Shown here: in pieces, positions 10,700-23,153 of the stretch
How positions within the stretch are numbered: the stretch's first letter is position 1
Layout: every line of letters begins with the position of its first letter
NCBI GenBank assembly: GCA_014281115.1
Contig: JACONQ010000004.1
Location: 3,596,001 to 3,660,000, forward strand
Reading direction: 5' to 3'
Length of the DNA: 64,000 nt
From: Laburnicola sp. R22_1
Taxonomy: Eukaryota > Ascomycota > Dothideomycetes > Pleosporales > Didymosphaeriaceae
Program-made: the position numbers and the translations under genes
The notes under the pieces: model-generated
What the model was told of the DNA's origin: nothing
Databases searched by the model: none
The model's input: only the letters and a program-made list of their open reading frames with translations

Positions 10700-13600
10700 T
10701 GCTATTAGTAGTTCTCCCTTTCTCCGCACGAACTATCTACTTACTAATACTCACCCTGTCTATTTATTATTCCTCTATTCGTATGCCTTCTGCTCTGGCT
10801 AGTTTGCTCTAGTTAATAAGAAGATTCTATTAAGTAACTATTTATTGTACTTTGCTACCATTTATTAGAGACGCGATTAGGCTTATTAGTAGTAGAGTAG
10901 CGGTCTGGCTAATAGCGGTCAAGGGTAAGATTGCGCAGTTAATAACAAGATTGCGGCAATAATATATTATTTGTACAGAGTTCTTTTGCTTAGTTTATTC
11001 CTTATATAATAGGTAGACCTAGTTATCTTACTTGTTTAGGCAGCGATATTAGACAATTATGCAACGTTAGATAAGGGAAAGACAAACGCTAATAAGGGGT
11101 AGAAATTAAGGCTCTAAACAGAAGAGAGAGGCATATAAGGTAGGCTTTCCTCTCTCTATCCTTCTTTCTCTTATCTTCCACTTCGAATATCTCTCCATAC
11201 GTGTCTCTTCTCCCTAGCTCTTTTCTCTTTTTATTAAGCTAATCCTCTATTTTATATAGTGCTAAACTATGTTCCTTATTATATAATATCTTATCTCTAT
11301 ATAATACTAACTTAGTGTAGACAATAGCGCTTGTACTAGTAGGTCTTAACTAGCTAGGCCTCCCTAGCTTTAATGCCACTATAGTGGCTCTTCTAAGCGA
11401 AAGAATGTGCATTACCCTCCTAACTAGTTCTTAGGCAAACTATATATTTATCTAGGGCATCTCTATTAATATAAGTTCCTGTATTCTTTACTTTTATACA
11501 GATGCTAATTATAGAAAATAGGCTAAGAAGTTACGTATTACGTATCTATCTTCGTATAATATTAATATTATTCTTATAGCTAGTACAGACCTATGTCTAT
11601 AAGTTGCTAAGCTTATTTAGTGCGAGGGCTACTTTCGCGCGCTTCTTATCTAGTTGCGCAGTGTCCTTAGGGGCACTACGTACGCTTACTATTATGGTAG
11701 TAACTCTGGCCCTAGGCCCTTTACTAAGTGTTATATAGTGGCAAACTTCTAGGCAGAATTATGCGGTTCTTATATATGGCAGAGCCATGGTGCTAGGTGC
11801 GATTATCGTGGCTAGGTAGTAGGGTAGACACTTCTAGACATTGTCTATAAGTACTAAAATAAAAAAGACTCTTCTCTAAATAAATATATATTGTGCCTCT
11901 TCTCTTTCTATACAAATAATAGATAGAAAAATACGTATTTTTAAGTAATATGTGCGTGCGGAAAGAATTAAATAAATATATCGCGTAAAAGAATAGATAA
12001 ACAATAAAGAAATAGTGCTACGTGAAGATTAGGAAGAGCTCGCGCGGGCGGGCTCAAGGCGATTTACTAATGCTTTAACAGTAATTATTAAGATATTGCT
12101 AGAGATTAAGAACTCTAGAGCCTAGTTTGGGGCCTTCTTTGTATAGGCATTAGTAGGGTTGTCCTTTCTATTAATCTATCTAATCTTAGAGATCTCGCAG
12201 TGCTTATACGATTCGCGGAGTAATATAATATTAATTATAAGGCGCTTCTTATTTGTGGTTCCTAGTTATATAAGGCAGTTATAGAGAGACTTTAAATCTA
12301 TACAGACAACTATAGAAATTGGCGATAGACTAAGCGTGCATATAATCTTCTAGAGGATTGTGCTAATAGTAATAGCATTATTAAACCCTCCTACTATACT
12401 ATATAGCTCACTGGCAAGAACGCTCCTTATTACTCTCTTATACTTAGTTAAATTCTAGTGTACAATATTTGCCAGAATCTTAAAGTTATTGCTATTACTT
12501 ATACAATACTTATTACCTAGAACAATTAGGAATCCTAGCTATAAGCTTAGATCCTTATTATTAGCAAATAAGTTATTAGTAAAGATAAACAGCTTCGCGC
12601 GTTAAATATCTAATGGTATAAAGGTGAGACCGCACTTACTATTATTAATTTTCTATTAGATTTATGCGTTTAATACCTTAATGTCTTCGTGCAAGAATAA
12701 TATAGTCTGAGCGGCAATAGACAAATTAAATGCGGCTTCTAGTTAGCATACAAAATACTTCTTTAGTCTTATACGAATGTTGTTTAATTAGGATCTAAAT
12801 CACGATAATAATGGTATAAATTATCCGTAAAATCCTCGTCCGCAAGAGACTAGTAGTCTGCCTCTTTATATAGAAAAGTTATATTTGCGATTAGTGTAGT
12901 ATGTATTAGCCTCTTATAAGTACTAATTAGATTGGCGATTAATTACAACTTAGATTATTACATAGAAATTAGCAAATAGAGCTTTATAAGTAGGCTTAGG
13001 GATAAATATAGCCTACTCTAGCTCTAGGTGTCCGTGGTATACTTATATAACAGTAGTATAAAGAGGAATTTTCCTAGCAAAGTTCGCACCTAATACTCTC
13101 TATGCGAGAGTAAGTCTATTAATTATTGCCTCTAGGACTTTATATAGACTCTTATTAGGGTTCTTACGCTAGCATTGTGCGAAAGTTATTATAGTCCAGT
13201 CTGTCTAATACAAGTTGTAGTTAACAATAGTATTAAAGTAACTATTAAGTGCTTTGTATAAGCACTTCCATAATTGTCTAGAATAAATAGTATAGAGGTA
13301 ATACTATACCGCACAGCTAGTAAGGATATCTAAAAAGATGTCTAGGTATTAATTCTTAGCAATATCTAGGCGTCTGCATAGATCTATAAAGATCCTAGTC
13401 TTGTCTGCTAAAATATTATACAGAGCTCTAGTATAGTTATTATCCTTGTTTTATGCCTTTTAAAATTAGATTATCTTATTAGCTAGAATTCTCTAAGAAG
13501 GTAGGTTGTGCTTAGGTAGAAGCTTATATAGGTTAAATTATAGTATAGGCTTAGTCTGTATAGATTATTATAGTGCCTATAATTCGCGTTTGACTAGTGG

Positions 13601-14880
13601 TGGCTCTATTCTATATAGCGTTTAATAATCGCGAGTAGGTGGGCAAAATAGTAGTTAAGTACTATGTGCAAAGAGTAGTAGTTTATTTAGTTATTTGTAT
13701 AAATATGATTGTCTTTAGTACTTGTGCGAAGGTTTTCTTAAGATGTCTACAGGGATCTATAGCTATATAGGTGCCTATAGTGGCAGCGGCATACTCTATT
13801 TAGATTTGTGCGATAGCCTAACTAGCTTAGATGTCTTTAAGATTGGCCTTAGTATTTGCATATAAGGAGTTAAGCGAGCTAGCAAAGGTAGTGTTGTATA
13901 AGTAGTATCTGCATTGCCTTAGGCTACTTTGTATAGTTTGCTAGTATGTATAGCTCTAGCATCTATTCTTAGCTTAATACTCTTTTCTCTTAAGACTACT
14001 ATAAGCTCTCTCTTGTACACACAGCCTAACTCTAAAAAATAGTATTCTTTCTATCCTTTAAAGTCTTCCTAGAATAACTCTAAGAAAGCTGTCCCTTTCT
14101 AGTATAATGTATAATACTTAGCAATAGTATATATCGCGTATAATTATATTTCTAACTAAGAAGGATTGTTTGCTATATTAATCTTATTATTCTAATACAT
14201 AGATCTTGTTTTCTTGCGCAGTATTTCCTCTAATATTCCTATTCCTTTAATATACTAATTATATAGTCTAGTATACTTAGGCACATTAGTGTTATCTTAT
14301 AAGGCAATGGAGACTTTGTGTAAGGCGGTAAAGGCTTTTTGCAAAATAGTAGGGGTAGCTATTACGTAACTAGTTTGTTTAATAGGTTAGTTGTATAGAG
14401 AGTTATGCTTTATTAGGATTTATTATTATCTAACTATGTCTTTATATAGTTACTAGTAGTATGCTTAGTGCACTATCTTCTCTTAAATCTCGTACAGTAG
14501 CGATATCTACTTACTAACTTAATAAAAGAGTTAATCTGCTATCCCTATAGACAAGAATAGGTTTTATACGTCTTGTACAATCGCTTTCTATGTTTTATAT
14601 AGTAGCAATATCTACTTACTAACTCTATAAAGGTTTAATCTGCTATCCTCTTACGTATAGAGGATAGGGTATAATAAAACAAATTATATAGCTAATAACG
14701 TCTTGTATAATCGCTTTCTTTATTTTATATAGTAGTAACATCTACTTACTAACTCTATAAAGTTTTTAGTCTGCTATCCTCTTGCGTACAAAGGATAGAG
14801 TATACAAAACAAATTATATAGCTAATAACAACTCGTGCGATCCGTCTTCACTCTTGCTAATTTGTAGTTAAGAGTTAGTT
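10700..14880 (-). pseudogene. pol: Copia Y1 gag-pol relic with readable RNase H
   Basis: The interior of Y1 is read on the minus strand. Around 12480-12240 the frame gives YKRVIRSVLASELYSIVGGF followed by the motif CIDLKSLYNCLI. This matches the RNase H region of ascomycete Ty1/copia polyproteins, which carry the block CKRVTRSVLA-ELY and later TDSKSLYDCLV-LGT. Upstream (12600-14800) frames are too damaged to place gag, protease, integrase and reverse transcriptase individually. Stops are mostly TAA/TAG. The same interior recurs, inverted, at 23849-26200 (Y2). Confidence 0.65.
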
Positions 14881-14893
14881 AACTACTAATTAG

Positions 14894-15180
14894 TGTTAAA
14901 TAGGCTCTACAGCTAGCTATATAGACATTAATATCTAATACTCTATATTGGTAAGTGTGAAGGGTGTACAGAATAATTATACAAGGAAAGGAAATAACAT
15001 AATAGAACTAACTTAGTATTAATTGATTATTTCTAGAGAGGATGCGGATAGAAAGGAGAAGATCCTGCGGCGCATAGGCCGTGGCGTACGGGCATTATAT
15101 AATCCCCACGTAATGCCATCGTGCGGCAATATTAAAACCTTAACACCCTTAGGTGCCCTTGCCCGTACGGTGTACGGACA
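14894..15180 (-). repeat. 5' LTR of copia Y1
   Basis: In element orientation this LTR starts TGTCCGTACACC and ends CCTATTTAACA, a TGT...ACA frame typical of LTRs. It is 287 bp and less mutated than the partner at 10390-10676. The second CAACT target duplication follows at 15181-15185. Confidence 0.9.
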
Positions 15181-15185
15181 CAACT

Positions 15186-18100
15186 ACTAATTATTATAGT
15201 AACGCAATTACTCTAGCTAAAGATATTAAGTATCTTTATATTATTCTCTCTAGCCCTCTAGACTATAAGGACGCGTAACACGTATATGCTATTTAAATAA
15301 ACCCTAACTAACTATATAGTATATATAAATACAATAGCTCTTATAATAAGTTACCTAAATATAATAATATAGTTAATAATATACTAAATATACATTATAG
15401 CTAGGACTATAAAAATAAGAATAAGTTATATTTTTAGTAGCTTTAGAGCAAAATCCCGTAATAAAGTAGTAGCAGCGGCGTATATAAAGAAATCTTATAG
15501 TAGTGTAATAAAAATTAATAAGTTTAAAGTAGACATTAATCTTAGCCTTAACCTATAGCGTATATAGCAGATTTTAGCTATTAAGATAAATAAGTCTAAT
15601 AAAGTTAAGCAATTCTAGTTTACCTATTATATAAAGCTTACTACTTCTTATAAATAGGCAAAGGCAAGATAATTTATAGACACTAGCACTAGTACTAGTT
15701 TTATTAGTCCTTCTTATATTAAGTAGCACTAGTTAAATTTATATAAAGTTACTAATCTAATTATATTATATCTAGTAAATAGTAAAGTTATAGACAAGAT
15801 TAGCCAAGCTATAGATTTTATAATATAGTATAGCACTCACACTAGTACTACAATGTATTTTATTACTAATATTAAGATTTTTAATATTATTCTTAGTATA
15901 GATTAGATATTTGCTTATAATTCGCAACTAGGGTTGTGCAACTAGTCTATAATATTTAATACGCATTACTATCTTATTAACTATTTTAAAAACGCCTTGC
16001 CTAAGATAGTATATTATAATAACTAGCTAGCTAGCTCTTTATAATCCATAGCACGTAAGGATATTAGTCTAATTACTAGCAAGACTGCCTACCTTATAGC
16101 TATCTATAATCTAGAGTCTATTACCTAGTTAGAGCCTTATAACTAGGACTATTTAGGTTAACTACCTAACCTAATAAATAGCAATTGCAATACGTAAATA
16201 TTCTACGCAGCTATAGAACTTACTACCTATAGGTAAATAGACTATAATAAGTTTATAAAAAAACTAGCTAATAAACTATAAATAGTAGATAAAATAAAAT
16301 AGCTCCTGCCTAAATAGTTGCATAATAAATTTTACTACTTTAACCTAAAAGAAGCTAATAAGCTAGCTCCTTCTTATTCTAGCATTAACTATGCTATTAA
16401 CCTTATTAATAATAAAGCGCCATAACCACACATATATAGTCTTACACAACTAGGTACTATAGCGGTTAAGAAATATATTAATAAAATAACTAGGTACTAT
16501 AGCGGTTAAGAAATATATTAATAAAATAACTATAAAAAGGTTCTTATAGACAAGTACGTCGTAGTATATATTGCCTATTTTTATTATTAAAAACTAGAGG
16601 GTAGATTACGTGTTTGCGTTAATTATTATATAATTAATACTATTATAAAATATAATTATAAGGTACTACTATTGCTAAAAATATATTAGCTTACATAAAT
16701 AAGACAAAGTTTATATCTATTATAGACATTATTATAGGTTTTAATAATATATATATTAAGAAAAATAATAAAGAAAAATAGCATTTCTTACGCAATACGG
16801 ACTATACAAATATATAGTTATGCTATTTAGACTTACTAGAGCTCCTAGGACGTTTTAAACATATATTAATAAAATATTGCAATAATACCTAGATAACTTT
16901 TATATAGCTTACTTAGACAATATACTTATTTATAGTAAAACTATGAAAGATTATATTAAATATATATAGACTATAATTAATAAACTTAGATAAGCTAGTT
17001 TGAACCTAAATATTAATAAGTATTAATTTAAAGTTAAGAAGGTTAAGTACTTACGAATTATTCTAACAACTAAAGGTATTAAGATAGATCCTAAAAAGGT
17101 ACAGGCAGTTTATAACTAGCAACTATTATAGTTACTTAAGAATATATAAGCTTTTCTAGGCTTTATAAACTTTTATTAGTAATTTATTAAGGGATTTAGC
17201 TAAATTACTTGCCTATTAACTAACCTTATAAAGGATAATACACTAAAGGACTAGCCTATTAAACTAGGCTCTCCTACTATAATTAATTTTAAGGCACTAA
17301 AATAGGCCTTTGCAATTGCGCCCATCTTAGTCTATTTTAATCTAGACAAAGAGACTTAGTTAGAAACTAATCCATTTAATTTTATCACCACTATAGTCCT
17401 ATTACAAATAGATAATTATAGCGTACTATAGCCTATTGCGTATTTATTATATAAAATAAACCCTACTAAGTGTAATTATAAGATCTATAATAAAGAGCTT
17501 TTAGCTATAGTATACGCCTTTAAAGAATAGAGATCTAAGCTCTTAGGCACCTAGAATTCTATTCACATTATTACTAACCACCTTGTCTTATAATACTTTA
17601 TAACTAGTAAATAGCTTAACTAAAGATAAGTAAAATAGGCAGAGTTTCTAGCTAAGTTTAACTTCCACATTTGTTACTATCTAGGTAACTAGAGAATAAA
17701 ATCTAATACCTTAACGCGCTGTCTAGGTAACTTACCTAAAGGCAATATTAATATCTGCTAATAGTATTAAGTCTAGATAGTCCTACGCCTAGAGATTTTT
17801 AAAGGCAAAGGTTTATATTATATAGTTACTACTACTTATACTTTATTAAATAAGACTTACTACTCTAGTATATAACTTATAGCTATATTATACTATATTA
17901 CTAAACTTACTACTAATAATAATAAGCCTACTATAGCTATAATAGAGACTAAGAAAATAGCGCAATTACTTAAAGATATTAAGGATGCCTACGCCTCTAA
18001 TAAAATAGTACAAGATATTATTACCGCTATTAAAACTAAGATCTACTATTTGCCAGAGAAGCTCCTTAAATAAGGACTTAGGATTAAAGTCGCAAGTTAT

Positions 18101-19850
18101 TAACTAAATATTAGACTCTTATACGTTAAGAATTAATTATATATCCTAGATAACAAAGATCTCTATACCTAAGTCCTTAAGTAAGCTTATAATAGTGTTA
18201 CTACTAGTTATATTAGTTAGGAAGATATATATAAGCGTGTTAGCTATTAGTATTACTAGCTATATATAACTTACACTATTACCTATTATATTTAGACTTA
18301 TATATTCTACTAATACAGTAAACTATACTATAATACTAAATATAGTCCACTATACCTATTACTAATCCCTAACTAGTATTAGAAATTAATTTTAATAGAA
18401 TTTATTGTTAGATTACTACCCTGCCATAATAATAGTAGAATATATATAGCTATTATAGTTGTTGTAAATTAGCTTAGTAAGAAGAAGAAATTTATTCTAA
18501 TAGTTAAGATTATAGCTAAAGCTATTATAGAGACTTTTATTACTTATGTCTAGTATAAAGAAGGTTTCCTAAAGAATAGTATTAGTAACTGTAATTAATA
18601 GTCTATCTTACACTTTTAGAAATATCTTTGCAAACATCTAAGTATAAAGTCCTACCTATTAACTAGTTAGCACCTAGAGACTAATAGTTAGACTAAAGTT
18701 GCTAATACTATGCTTAAGAAGTACCTATACGAGTATATTAACTACTAGTAAGATAACTAGGCTTTATACCTGCCTATGGCAAAATGTATTACTAACTTAT
18801 TAGTTAGTAAGTTAATAGGTGTTGCACTTTTTATTGTCACTAAGGGCTACCTATTACGTAATAGTACTAAGCCTGCGTAATTATATAGTGTTAAGTTAGT
18901 AATTAGGACCACTAATAAGCGCCTACTTATAGCGCCTGTCTATATAAACTATTAACACGTAGATAACTTTATTAACTTCCTTTTCTAGTTGCGCAACTTT
19001 TTATACAATAATTTATAATAGGTGTAAGCTAAATAAACTAAGTATGCTAATATAAAGCACGCACTAGCACTATATTTTAAGGTTAGTAATAAGGTAATAT
19101 TAGATACGCGAAATCTTAAGACTAAGAGACCTAGCTCTTTACTTAATTATAAGAATAGGGATTCTTTTACATTATATAAGTTATTAATAACATAGCCTAT
19201 AAGCTTAACTTACCTAAGGAAATAGGTTAATTATATAATATTTTTTACTTATAGCTACTACACCTATATAATAAGCAGCCACTTAATAGTTAGACGTATA
19301 ATAAAGATAATATACTGCTAGATAAATATATAGATAAGAAATATAAGGTAAAGACTATACTTACCTACTAGTTAAATAAGTTAAAGAAGGACCTATACGT
19401 TCCTAATTATAGCATTATAGAATATAAAGTTATATAGAATAGCTTTATAAACTTTACCTAGGAACCTTACTATAACCTACTTAATTACCCTTAACTTATT
19501 ACTAGATTTTACGCTAAGAACCTAAAGAAGCCTACTATACTACACAACTTTAATAAGCTTATTACGCGCTAGAATATTGTCGTATATCTTATTACCCTCT
19601 TTATTATAGACGCTCGCCTAGATGCCTAGAGATAGTTAGATATAGATCTTAAGTTAATAGTAGATAGTAGTCCCCCTAGGAACTCTCCTAGTAATTCTCT
19701 TAGTAAGGTAGCTCGTGCTATATTACGTAATAATAACCCTAGCAACAATAGTTACTTTAACACAATAATACTAATAGATATTAATAAGTTAAATAGAATT
19801 TATAGTAATTACTATTAAATTACTATAATAGCTATAATAATTTGAAATAG
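15186..19850 (+). pseudogene. pol: Gypsy pol relic of element G: protease, RT, RNase H, integrase
   Basis: Domains can be read in order on the plus strand, allowing for TAA/TAG stops. Aspartic protease: IDTSTSTSFISPSYIK near 15680. Reverse transcriptase: LRVCVNYY-INTIIKYNYK near 16610 and the catalytic region AYLDNILIYSKT near 16910. RNase H: ETNPFNFITTIVLLQ, then YNKELLAIVYAFKE (17370-17530). Integrase: zinc-binding region (18100-18290), then core blocks resembling DRG-QF and H-ET--QT (18590-18700). The RT active-site YLDD appears as YLDN. RT before integrase is the Ty3/gypsy order. A 40-bp tandem duplication lies within the RT region at 16451-16530. The element is dead. Confidence 0.85.
16451..16530 (+). 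repeat. 40-bp tandem duplication in gypsy pol
   Basis: A 40-base unit starting TAGGTACTATAGCGGTTAAG occurs twice head to tail with no visible difference (16451-16490 and 16491-16530). Because 40 is not a multiple of three, it shifts the reading frame. The identity of the two units in an otherwise eroded element suggests that the duplication is recent relative to RIP. Confidence 0.85.
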
Positions 19851-19962
19851 AGCATAATAGAGCATAATAGTTATATAGAAATTATGTATAGTTATATAGA
19901 AATTAATATATAGTTAAAAAGAATCTTAGCAGCACTAGAGTTACTACTAAAGGAGGGAGAGT

Positions 19963-20172
19963 AGTGCTACTAATCTAAGGTACAGACCCCTCGCTTATAT
20001 TATATTACCCTTTTAGGACTAGCGTAATTAGTAAGCGAGGTTCTAAGTAAGGCTACGTATATAGCCTTCTTACGTACCCACCTTATATGGGTATTACTAT
20101 TATCTTATATTTAGATCCTAATATCTACTATTATCTTATATACGGTGTAATAACCCCTATAGTGCCCTTATA
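19963..20172 (+). repeat. 3' LTR of gypsy G
   Basis: It directly follows the purine-rich tract AAAGGAGGGAGAG. It aligns over about 210 bp with an inverted solo copy at 23639-23848, which fixes both ends: start near GTGCTACTAATC, end near TGCCCTTATA. The next base belongs to the right inverted arm. Confidence 0.78.
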
Positions 20173-20556
20173 TTATTATTCTTATTACTTACTTTTACTA
20201 TCTTATCTACTATATATAATAGGTTTGTTTCTTAGTAAGTGTATAATTTAAATTAGAAATTAAGAGTTAAGATTATAAGTTATAAGTATAGTAGAGTGTT
20301 ATAGTTAGTTATAGTAGGTAATTGTATATAAGATATTATAACTAGTTTATATATAACTATAAAAAAATGACATATATAAAACTTTATATAATAATATTAG
20401 ACTTTCTAGACTTCTACTAAAGTAGATAAGACGTATTAGAATTATTATAAGATTTTAAGACTTTTAACTACGTAGAGCCAGCGCGCCTAAGGAGTAGAGT
20501 TGCTACTATACTACACTAGAGCAATTTACTAAGGGCGTAGGTCTTACTAACTTATA

Positions 20557-22799
20557 GTTTTTTTTTATAACTAAGAGGTTTCTAATAAAAATATTATAAT
20601 AATAGTACGTTGGCTTGCCGAATACCTTTTTTAATCTTTTTTTAGTTTAAGGTTAAAGTAGATTAAAATAGAAGATTATATGTACTACTATGTACCGTAC
20701 CTAATTCTAATCGAAGACTAACCTTAAACATCTTAATAATCTTACACCCTATAAGCTCCCAACCTATATAAGGTTTACTCACGCTGTACATAGCATACCT
20801 GGCTTATCGCCACTACTATTATTAGTTATCTGCGCTCGCGTCGCTACGCGGCATACTTACTTAGATAAGCTAACTTAATAGCGATAATAGCTAGGAGGAT
20901 CTTGCGGATCTATGCAATGCTCTTACTACACTAGAGCTTGTTAACAAAGACCTTATTATTCTCTTATATCTCCTACTAGAGAATTCTATTACTAACAAGA
21001 AGCAATTGTGTCTACTAGAGTGAGAATATAGTCTAGCCATCCTTTATAAACTAGATTAGCTACTAGCCTAACTAGTACATATAGATAGCGTTATAAATAA
21101 TTAAGTATACCCGTCTATCGTGCTAGACAAGCATCTTATAGATAGAATAGAACTTTGGCGTGGCTATATTGGCAGCAGCAGCACGAATCTTTAGCGTGTA
21201 CTTTTTAGCGACTACAAGTACTTCTTTAGAGACAACGTTAATGTCTAGCTAGATAGTAGGGCTTAGAGAGATAGTAGGGACTTTGTTAAGAATAACCTTA
21301 ATGTGGTAATAGAGCAATAGTATATTTAGTATATGTTACCCTTGTTCTACTACTTATAAGAAATATACCTATTAATATATTAACTTGTGTTGTTTGCGAT
21401 AATCTAGATAGTGGTTTGCAACTTAAGATGGTAAAGAAGAGATAACTTATAGCGTGGCCGCGCTAAAGTCTTATCTCTCCTAAAGTTCTAAGTAGCCTCT
21501 TTGTAAAGATTTTGCTTATAGAAGCAGCCCCGCGCTAAGACTACTAAGCTTGCTTAGCAGTTTAAACGCGCTTTTTTTATTATTACCTTTTTTACGCTCT
21601 ATTTAATTACTAAGTAGGGGGCTCTACTTTATTTGTTATATTATTTAAGATAAAAGCCTTTGTTGTGCTACCCCTAGGTAGTTAATTTAACGCTACATAA
21701 TAATAGTAGTTATTCCTTCTACTATTTTTAATATAGAAAAGTGTTTTAAGGTAGTGTTAATAAAAAGGGGCTAGCGTATTATAAGCGAGCTAAGTAAGCT
21801 TAGTAGGCTTAGCGCACCTACTCTAACTAAAAAAAAATCTATATACAAAACTATACATAAGGCTATATTACTATACTATAGTTTAGAGTAGAAGAGGTAT
21901 AAAATAGCGCTAGCACTATAACGCTGCAACTATTATCTCCTCTACTATTATCTCTAAAGATTGCTAATAATAGCTATATTAGTAGGTTTGTGCTATTATA
22001 AGACATATACTAAATAGGAGTTTATACACTATAGATACACTAATACTATATCTCTATATTAAAGTTAACTTTAATAAGATATTTATTACTATTACTCTAT
22101 TTCTTACTATCCTTCTAAGCCCTAATGCTAAAATTGTGGTTAACGCCGCCTAAAAGTACGCTCTAATCTATCTACTTAAAGTTACTAGACCCTATTATAT
22201 ACTAGAATACTGCTTTATTTAGAAGATTGTTAATAGGTTAAAGTAGAAGGTATACTGTACTCTATATAAGGTAGTTCTAGTATACCTAGTTAGGCTAGTA
22301 ATAGATTAGTAATTATAGGCGCTATAATAGACGCGCAGGGCTCCTACTATAGTTTTTTATATTATTATAGATTATGATAGTGGCAATAAAGAGTAAGGTT
22401 AAGGGGTAAGAGAAAGTATTTATTAATAAGTTACTAGGAAAGGAGAGCGTTGCGTAGATACGTTAAATTCTTATAGTTATTATAGTGTTAGATAATAAGC
22501 GTAATACGTAAGTACGCTAGGGTAGTAGTATGCTTATAGCGCAATTGCTAATAATAGTAATAATAAAATAAGAAGTTATTTTTCTATGCACGCTTTAAGT
22601 AAATTTAATAGGTGTTAGAGTGCTTATAAATAATTTAGGGGTAAGTGCGCAGTAACTACTATTATATCAGTAAAGACTTAGTAGACTGTATTTTTAGGCG
22701 CTGGACTAGAGCGGTCTTTCTATTCTAACCTACGCAGGCTTAAATTAAAAAAAAAAGGGAGTTAAAAAGGGTAATTAACACTAAATAAATAATGCAACC
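20557..22799 (-). mobile_element. D1: poly(A)-ended retroposon D, interrupted by E1
   Basis: It is flanked by TTACTAACTTATA at 20544-20556 and 22800-22812, a perfect 13-bp target duplication; the left inverted arm has the unfilled site. Read on the minus strand it starts at the GGTTGCATTATTTATT-like end and finishes ...CTCTTAGTTATAAAAAAAAA, an A tail. Retroposon E1 (20608-21697) lies inside it. D2 and D3 are full-length relatives. A plus-strand stretch around 22140-22370 gives a long frame with few stops, but no known protein was recognised. Confidence 0.8.
20608..21697 (+). mobile_element. E1: full-length retroposon E (1.09 kb) with hairpin 3' end
   Basis: It is inserted in D1 with an 11-bp target duplication, TAATAATAGTA (20597-20607 and 21698-21708). 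It starts CGTTGGCTTGCCGAATACC and ends with the double-hairpin module also found alone as the h elements: the AAGCAG-type hairpin, a T run, then CTACCCCTAGGTAG and ...AACGCTACA. A plus-strand frame at about 21120-21330 reads IELWRGYIGSSSTNL and FSDYKYFFRDNVNV with TAG at likely Gln codons. It aligns with E2, so it may be a decayed coding region, but no family was recognised. Confidence 0.8.
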
Positions 22800-23026
22800 T
22801 TACTAACTTATAACTATACCTTAGGCTATAGGTTATCTAGGATATTACTATCTACTATTATTGTAGAGGTCTGTGTATTATAGGTAATAGAGGAGACATT
22901 ATAGTTAGAAACGTTACTATTATTAGATTAGGGTAATATTATCGTCGTCTTATCTCTTATTAGTAAGGTAAACAGAATTATAAATATTTATAGTAACTTA
23001 TAATAAATTTATATTTATAACTATAT

Positions 23027-23153
23027 ATTTTTTTGTTATTACCTTTTACGCCTTTTTTAATTACTAAGTAGGGGACTCTACTTTTTTATTATATTATTTA
23101 AGATAAAAGCCTTTATTATCCTACCCCTAGGTAGATAAAATAACGCTATACAC
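23027..23153 (+). repeat. h1: double-hairpin element, 10-bp target duplication
   Basis: This 127-bp copy is flanked by ATAACTATAT at 23017-23026 and 23154-23163. It contains the two landmarks of the family: the AAGTAGGGGACTCTACTT stem-loop and CTACCCCTAGGTAG. The corresponding site in the left inverted arm (near 7430) is empty, which confirms the insertion. Confidence 0.85.

Larger units (their letters stand above)
10390..15180 (-). mobile_element. Y1: complete Ty1/copia-like retrotransposon, minus strand
   Basis: Two 287-bp direct LTRs bound a 4.2-kb interior. The element is flanked by the same 5-bp target duplication, CAACT, at 10385-10389 and 15181-15185. The coding side is the minus strand: the copia RNase H is readable around 12240-12480. 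It lies inside gypsy G gag, whose frame resumes on the far side, so Y1 is younger than G. The two LTRs differ by scattered C/T and G/A changes. Confidence 0.88.
8042..20172 (+). mobile_element. G: degenerate Ty3/gypsy LTR retrotransposon, 5' LTR not found
   Basis: Gag- and pol-like sequence runs on the plus strand in the order gag, protease, reverse transcriptase, RNase H, integrase. It ends in a purine-rich tract (19949-19961) followed by a 210-bp 3' LTR. A matching 5' LTR is absent; the gag side starts abruptly at the edge of the left inverted arm. The element is split by retroposon X1 (9443-9774) and copia Y1 (10390-15180). Protease-RT-RNase H-integrase order is that of Ty3/gypsy. All genes are broken by RIP-type stops. 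Confidence 0.85.
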
